In this document: piece after piece, positions 5,732 through 8,585 of the stretch
Layout of the letters: every line of letters starts with the position of its first letter
Numbering within the stretch: position 1 is the first letter of the stretch
NCBI GenBank assembly: GCA_028870815.1
Contig: JAGWOU010000055.1
Location: 1-8,585 of the forward strand
Length of the DNA: 8,585 bases
Origin: Rhodospirillales bacterium
Lineage (GTDB): Bacteria; Pseudomonadota; Alphaproteobacteria; Acetobacterales; Acetobacteraceae
Reading direction: 5' to 3'
Program-made: the position numbers and the translations under genes
Notes under the pieces: model-generated
Seen by the model: the letters and a program-made list of their open reading frames with translations, nothing else
Databases searched by the model: none
What the model was told of the DNA's origin: nothing

Positions 5732-8585
5732 CGATGCGCCGTTCGCCGCCTTCGCCGCGGAAATTTTCCCGCAATCGCCTTTACGCCAGGCCGTTACCGC
5801 CGCGTGCAGACGCGCCGAGTCGGAGGCCATCGCCGGGTTGTACCAGGCCGCCAGCCTGGCTCCGCCCGAGGCCGTAGCGGCGCGCGAGACCGCACTCCAA
5901 CTCATCCGCGCCGTGCGGGCCGCACCGTCATCCCCGCTTGCCCGGCTGCTGCGCGCCTACCCGCTGGGCAGCGCGGAGGGTCTGGCGCTTATGGGCCTCG
6001 CCGAAGCGCTTTTGCGCACGCCGGATGCCGCCACCCGCGATGAATTGCTGCGGGACAAGCTGGCCCGGCGCCATTGGGTCCGGCCCGGCTTGCCGCTCAG
6101 CCGCGCCTTGGCGCTGGCCTCCGTGCTTGCCGCCGGCCCGGCCTGGAAACTCGCAGCGCCGTTTGTCCGCGCCGTCGCCATTAAGGCCGTGCGCCGTATT
6201 GGCCGCGAATTTGTGCTGGGTGAGACGATGGCCCAGGCACTTATCCGCGCCGCACCCCTTGCCGCGCGCGGCTATCGCTTCTCGTTCGACATGCTGGGCG
6301 AAGCAGCAATGACGCAAGACGATGCCGAAGGGTTTTTTCAGTCTTACCGCGCCGCCATCCTTAATTTGAAAGGCGATGCGGATATTCTGAAATCTCCAGG
6401 TGTTTCCATCAAACTCTCCGCGCTGCATCCGCGCTACACCCGCGCCCAGCGCACCCGCGTGCTGGCTGAACTGGCGCCGCGTCTCATCGCCCTGGTGAAG
6501 CTCGCGCAAGCCCGCAATGTCGGCATTTCCATCGACGCCGAGGAATCCGACCGGCTCGATCTCTCCCTCGACCTTCTTGAAATTCTCTGCCAAGAACCCG
6601 CATTTTCCGGGTGGGACGGTATCGGCTTCGTCGTCCAGGCTTATGGTAAGCGCGCCCCGGCAGTCATCGCGTTTTGCGCCGATCTCGCCAGCCGCACCAA
6701 CCGCCGCATGATGCTGCGGCTCGTCAAAGGCGCCTATTGGGACCAGGAGATCAAACACGCCCAGCTCGGCGGGTTTGAGGATTTCCCCGTATTCACCCGG
6801 AAAATCCACACGGACATCGCGTATCTTGCCTGCGCCCGGCAGATGCTGGCGCTGTCCACGCTCTACCCGCAATTCGCGACCCATAATGCCAACACCATTG
6901 CCGCCATCCTGGCCATGGCGGGCAATGCGGATTACGAGTTTCAATGCCTGCACGGCATGGGCGAGGAAATTTACAATGCCGTGCGCGCCTTGCCCAATGC
7001 GCGCCCTTGCCGCATCTACGCGCCGGTCGGCCCGCATAAAACGCTGCTAGCCTATCTTGTGCGCAGGCTTCTGGAAAACGGCGCCAATTCCTCCTTCATT
7101 CACAAGTTGCACGATCTCGCCATCCCGCCCGAGACATTGTGGGACGACCCGGTGGCTGAAAGCCAGGCGCTCACCCCACCCGGCGCGCCGCATCCATCCA
7201 TTGCCCGCCCGCCCGAGATATTCGGCCCAGCGCGCCAAAATTCGGCGGGGCTTGATCTCGCGGACGAATCCCTTCTCGCCAGCCTGGCGGACGAACTCAC
7301 GGCCGGTTTCGCAACTCCCGCCATCTCTCTCGCGGCGGATGTGGATATCGAAACCGCCTTCGCCGCCGCGCAAGCCTATACCCCGCCGCCGCCGGGTGAG
7401 CGCGCGCAAATTCTGTTCCATCTCGCTGACTACCTCGAACGCCACCGCGCGCCGATTGTCTCTCTGTTGGTCCAGGAAGCCCGCCGCACAATCCCGGATG
7501 CGCTGGGCGAGTTGCGCGAGGCAGTGGATTTTTGCCGCTATTACGCCACGGAAATCGAGCATTGGCTGGCGGAGACGCATCTGCCGCTTGGCACCGTCAT
7601 CTGCATCAGCCCCTGGAATTTTCCGCTTTCCATTTTTCTGGGGCAAATCGCGGGGGCTTTCGCGGCGGGCAACGCGGTCGTCGCCAAACCAGCGGAGGAA
7701 ACTCCGGCCATCGCCGCCCTCGCGGTACAGTTGGCGCATGAGGCCGGTTTGCCACGCGCCGCGCTGCATCTTTTGCAAGGCGATGGCACACTCGGCGCGG
7801 CACTTGTCGCTGACCCCCGCTGCCATGGCGTCGTGTTCACGGGTTCGCTGGAAGCAGCACGCGCCATCAACATCAGCTTGGCGCAACGGCTGAACCCGGA
7901 TGGAAGACCCGTGCCGCTCATCGCTGAAACCGGCGGGCTGAACGCGATGATCGTCGATTCCACCGCGCTGCCGGAACAGGCGATCGCGGATATTCTGCTC
8001 TCCGCCTTCAACTCCGCCGGGCAGCGCTGCTCGGCCTTGCGGCTTCTATGCGTGCAGCAGGAGATCGCGGCGGATTTTCTTCCCCGGCTGCACGCGGCCA
8101 TGCGCGAGCTTTGCGCCGGCCCGCCGGACAGGCTCGCCAGCGATCTCGGCCCGCTCATCACCAAGGCCGCCGCCGCCCACATCCACGATCATATCGCGGC
8201 GATGCGTGCGCAAGCCTGCCCCGTCATCCAGGGTGCCGCGCCGGAGGAAGCGGAATACCTGCCGCCCACGATCATCGAAATCCCCGATCTTTCCTTCATG
8301 ACGCAGGAGGTTTTCGGTCCGGTCCTGCATGTGCTGTGCGTCTCCCATGCGGAGCTTGCCAATTTGCCTGCCCGCATCAACACGCTTGGTTACGGGCTTA
8401 CCTTCGGCGCGCATGGGCGCATCGAGTCGCGGCTGCGGCATTGGGCGGACTCCATCAATGCGGGCAATATCTATATCAACCGCAACATCATCGGCGCGGT
8501 GGTGGGCGTGCAGCCTTTCGGCGGCCAGGGGCTCTCCGGCACCGGGCCAAAGGCTGGCGGCCCGCTTTATCTGCACAGGCTGCTG
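5721..8585 (+). CDS. putA: Bifunctional proline dehydrogenase / L-glutamate gamma-semialdehyde dehydrogenase PutA (partial, 3' end beyond the window)
   Basis: One frame stays open for 955 codons from ATG 5721 to the window edge. An in-frame TAG at 5709 fixes this as the first possible start. PutA oxidises proline to P5C using FAD, then glutamate semialdehyde to glutamate using NAD+. Compared with E. coli PutA as I remember it, the ribbon-helix-helix DNA-binding domain and arm start are absent (offset about 98 residues), so it is probably an enzyme only and not a repressor. Proline dehydrogenase barrel: FSFDMLGEA; K231 in VSIKLSALHPRY; D272 in SIDAEESDR; Y339 in KGAYW; Y433, Y445, R448 and R449 in RIYAPVG and AYLVRRLLENGAN. 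Dehydrogenase part: N633 in SPWNFP, K656 in AKPAEE, E736 in ETGG, catalytic C770 in SAGQRCSALR, then PFGGQGLSGTGPKAGGPLY near the end. About 34 residues of the usual aldehyde dehydrogenase N-terminal part seem missing. It lies 43 bp after flhB; any flagellar link is unproven. Confidence 0.96.
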   Translation, partial: MQQDDAPFAAFAAEIFPQSPLRQAVTAACRRAESEAIAGLYQAASLAPPEAVAARETALQLIRAVRAAPSSPLARLLRAYPLGSAEGLALMGLAEALLRTPDAATRDELLRDKLARRHWVRPGLPLSRALALASVLAAGPAWKLAAPFVRAVAIKAVRRIGREFVLGETMAQALIRAAPLAARGYRFSFDMLGEAAMTQDDAEGFFQSYRAAILNLKGDADILKSPGVSIKLSALHPRYTRAQRTRVLAELAPRLIALVKLAQARNVGISIDAEESDRLDLSLDLLEILCQEPAFSGWDGIGFVVQAYGKRAPAVIAFCADLASRTNRRMMLRLVKGAYWDQEIKHAQLGGFEDFPVFTRKIHTDIAYLACARQMLALSTLYPQFATHNANTIAAILAMAGNADYEFQCLHGMGEEIYNAVRALPNARPCRIYAPVGPHKTLLAYLVRRLLENGANSSFIHKLHDLAIPPETLWDDPVAESQALTPPGAPHPSIARPPEIFGPARQNSAGLDLADESLLASLADELTAGFATPAISLAADVDIETAFAAAQAYTPPPPGERAQILFHLADYLERHRAPIVSLLVQEARRTIPDALGELREAVDFCRYYATEIEHWLAETHLPLGTVICISPWNFPLSIFLGQIAGAFAAGNAVVAKPAEETPAIAALAVQLAHEAGLPRAALHLLQGDGTLGAALVADPRCHGVVFTGSLEAARAINISLAQRLNPDGRPVPLIAETGGLNAMIVDSTALPEQAIADILLSAFNSAGQRCSALRLLCVQQEIAADFLPRLHAAMRELCAGPPDRLASDLGPLITKAAAAHIHDHIAAMRAQACPVIQGAAPEEAEYLPPTIIEIPDLSFMTQEVFGPVLHVLCVSHAELANLPARINTLGYGLTFGAHGRIESRLRHWADSINAGNIYINRNIIGAVVGVQPFGGQGLSGTGPKAGGPLYLHRLL

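Noticed and set aside
5928..7037. Long minus-strand open frame (369 codons) opposite putA
   Set aside because: It is antisense to the conserved proline dehydrogenase domain; its composition (Gly, Arg, Ala, His, Gln) is typical of shadow frames in GC-rich DNA and no family is recognisable.
7047..8576. Minus-strand open frames opposite the PutA dehydrogenase domain
   Set aside because: The plus strand carries continuous conserved aldehyde dehydrogenase motifs through the catalytic cysteine to the window edge, so these are shadows.

Overview
The window is GC-rich bacterial chromosome. The protein families suggest an alphaproteobacterium, perhaps Acetobacteraceae/Rhodospirillales; this placement is an inference from protein style and base composition, not a proven identity. 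It holds two blocks of flagellar genes pointing away from each other and, beside the second, most of a proline-catabolism gene.

Left block (minus strand, about 3360 down to 1): a flagellin missing its N-terminal part, then the filament cap protein FliD, the flagellin chaperone FliS, an anti-sigma-28 FlgM-like protein and the start of a probable FlgN chaperone that runs off the window. From fliD onward the genes are packed tightly: a 3-bp gap, then two ATGA stop/start overlaps. Between flagellin and fliD lies a perfect 9-bp GC-rich hairpin. These are late flagellar genes: filament, cap, secretion chaperones and the export-coupled checkpoint.

Right block (plus strand, about 3360 to 5677): the C-terminal 58 codons of FliP followed by complete FliQ, FliR and FlhB, all overlapping by 1 to 10 bp. 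These form the membrane core of the flagellar type III export gate; FlhB keeps its NPTH self-cleavage site. After a 43-bp gap comes putA (5721 to the window end), a bifunctional proline dehydrogenase / glutamate-semialdehyde dehydrogenase without the N-terminal ribbon-helix-helix DNA-binding domain. It is open to the window edge and lacks its 3' end.

The most notable point is at about 3357-3363. Flagellin and fliP, on opposite strands, both lose their 5' ends at the same few bases with no spacer. Both are normally full-length, essential motility genes. This is a head-to-head breakpoint: a genuine inversion, or an inverted chimera from assembly or amplification. Apart from that the genes are well-known families, and I see no undescribed system, RNA gene, CRISPR array or insertion sequence.
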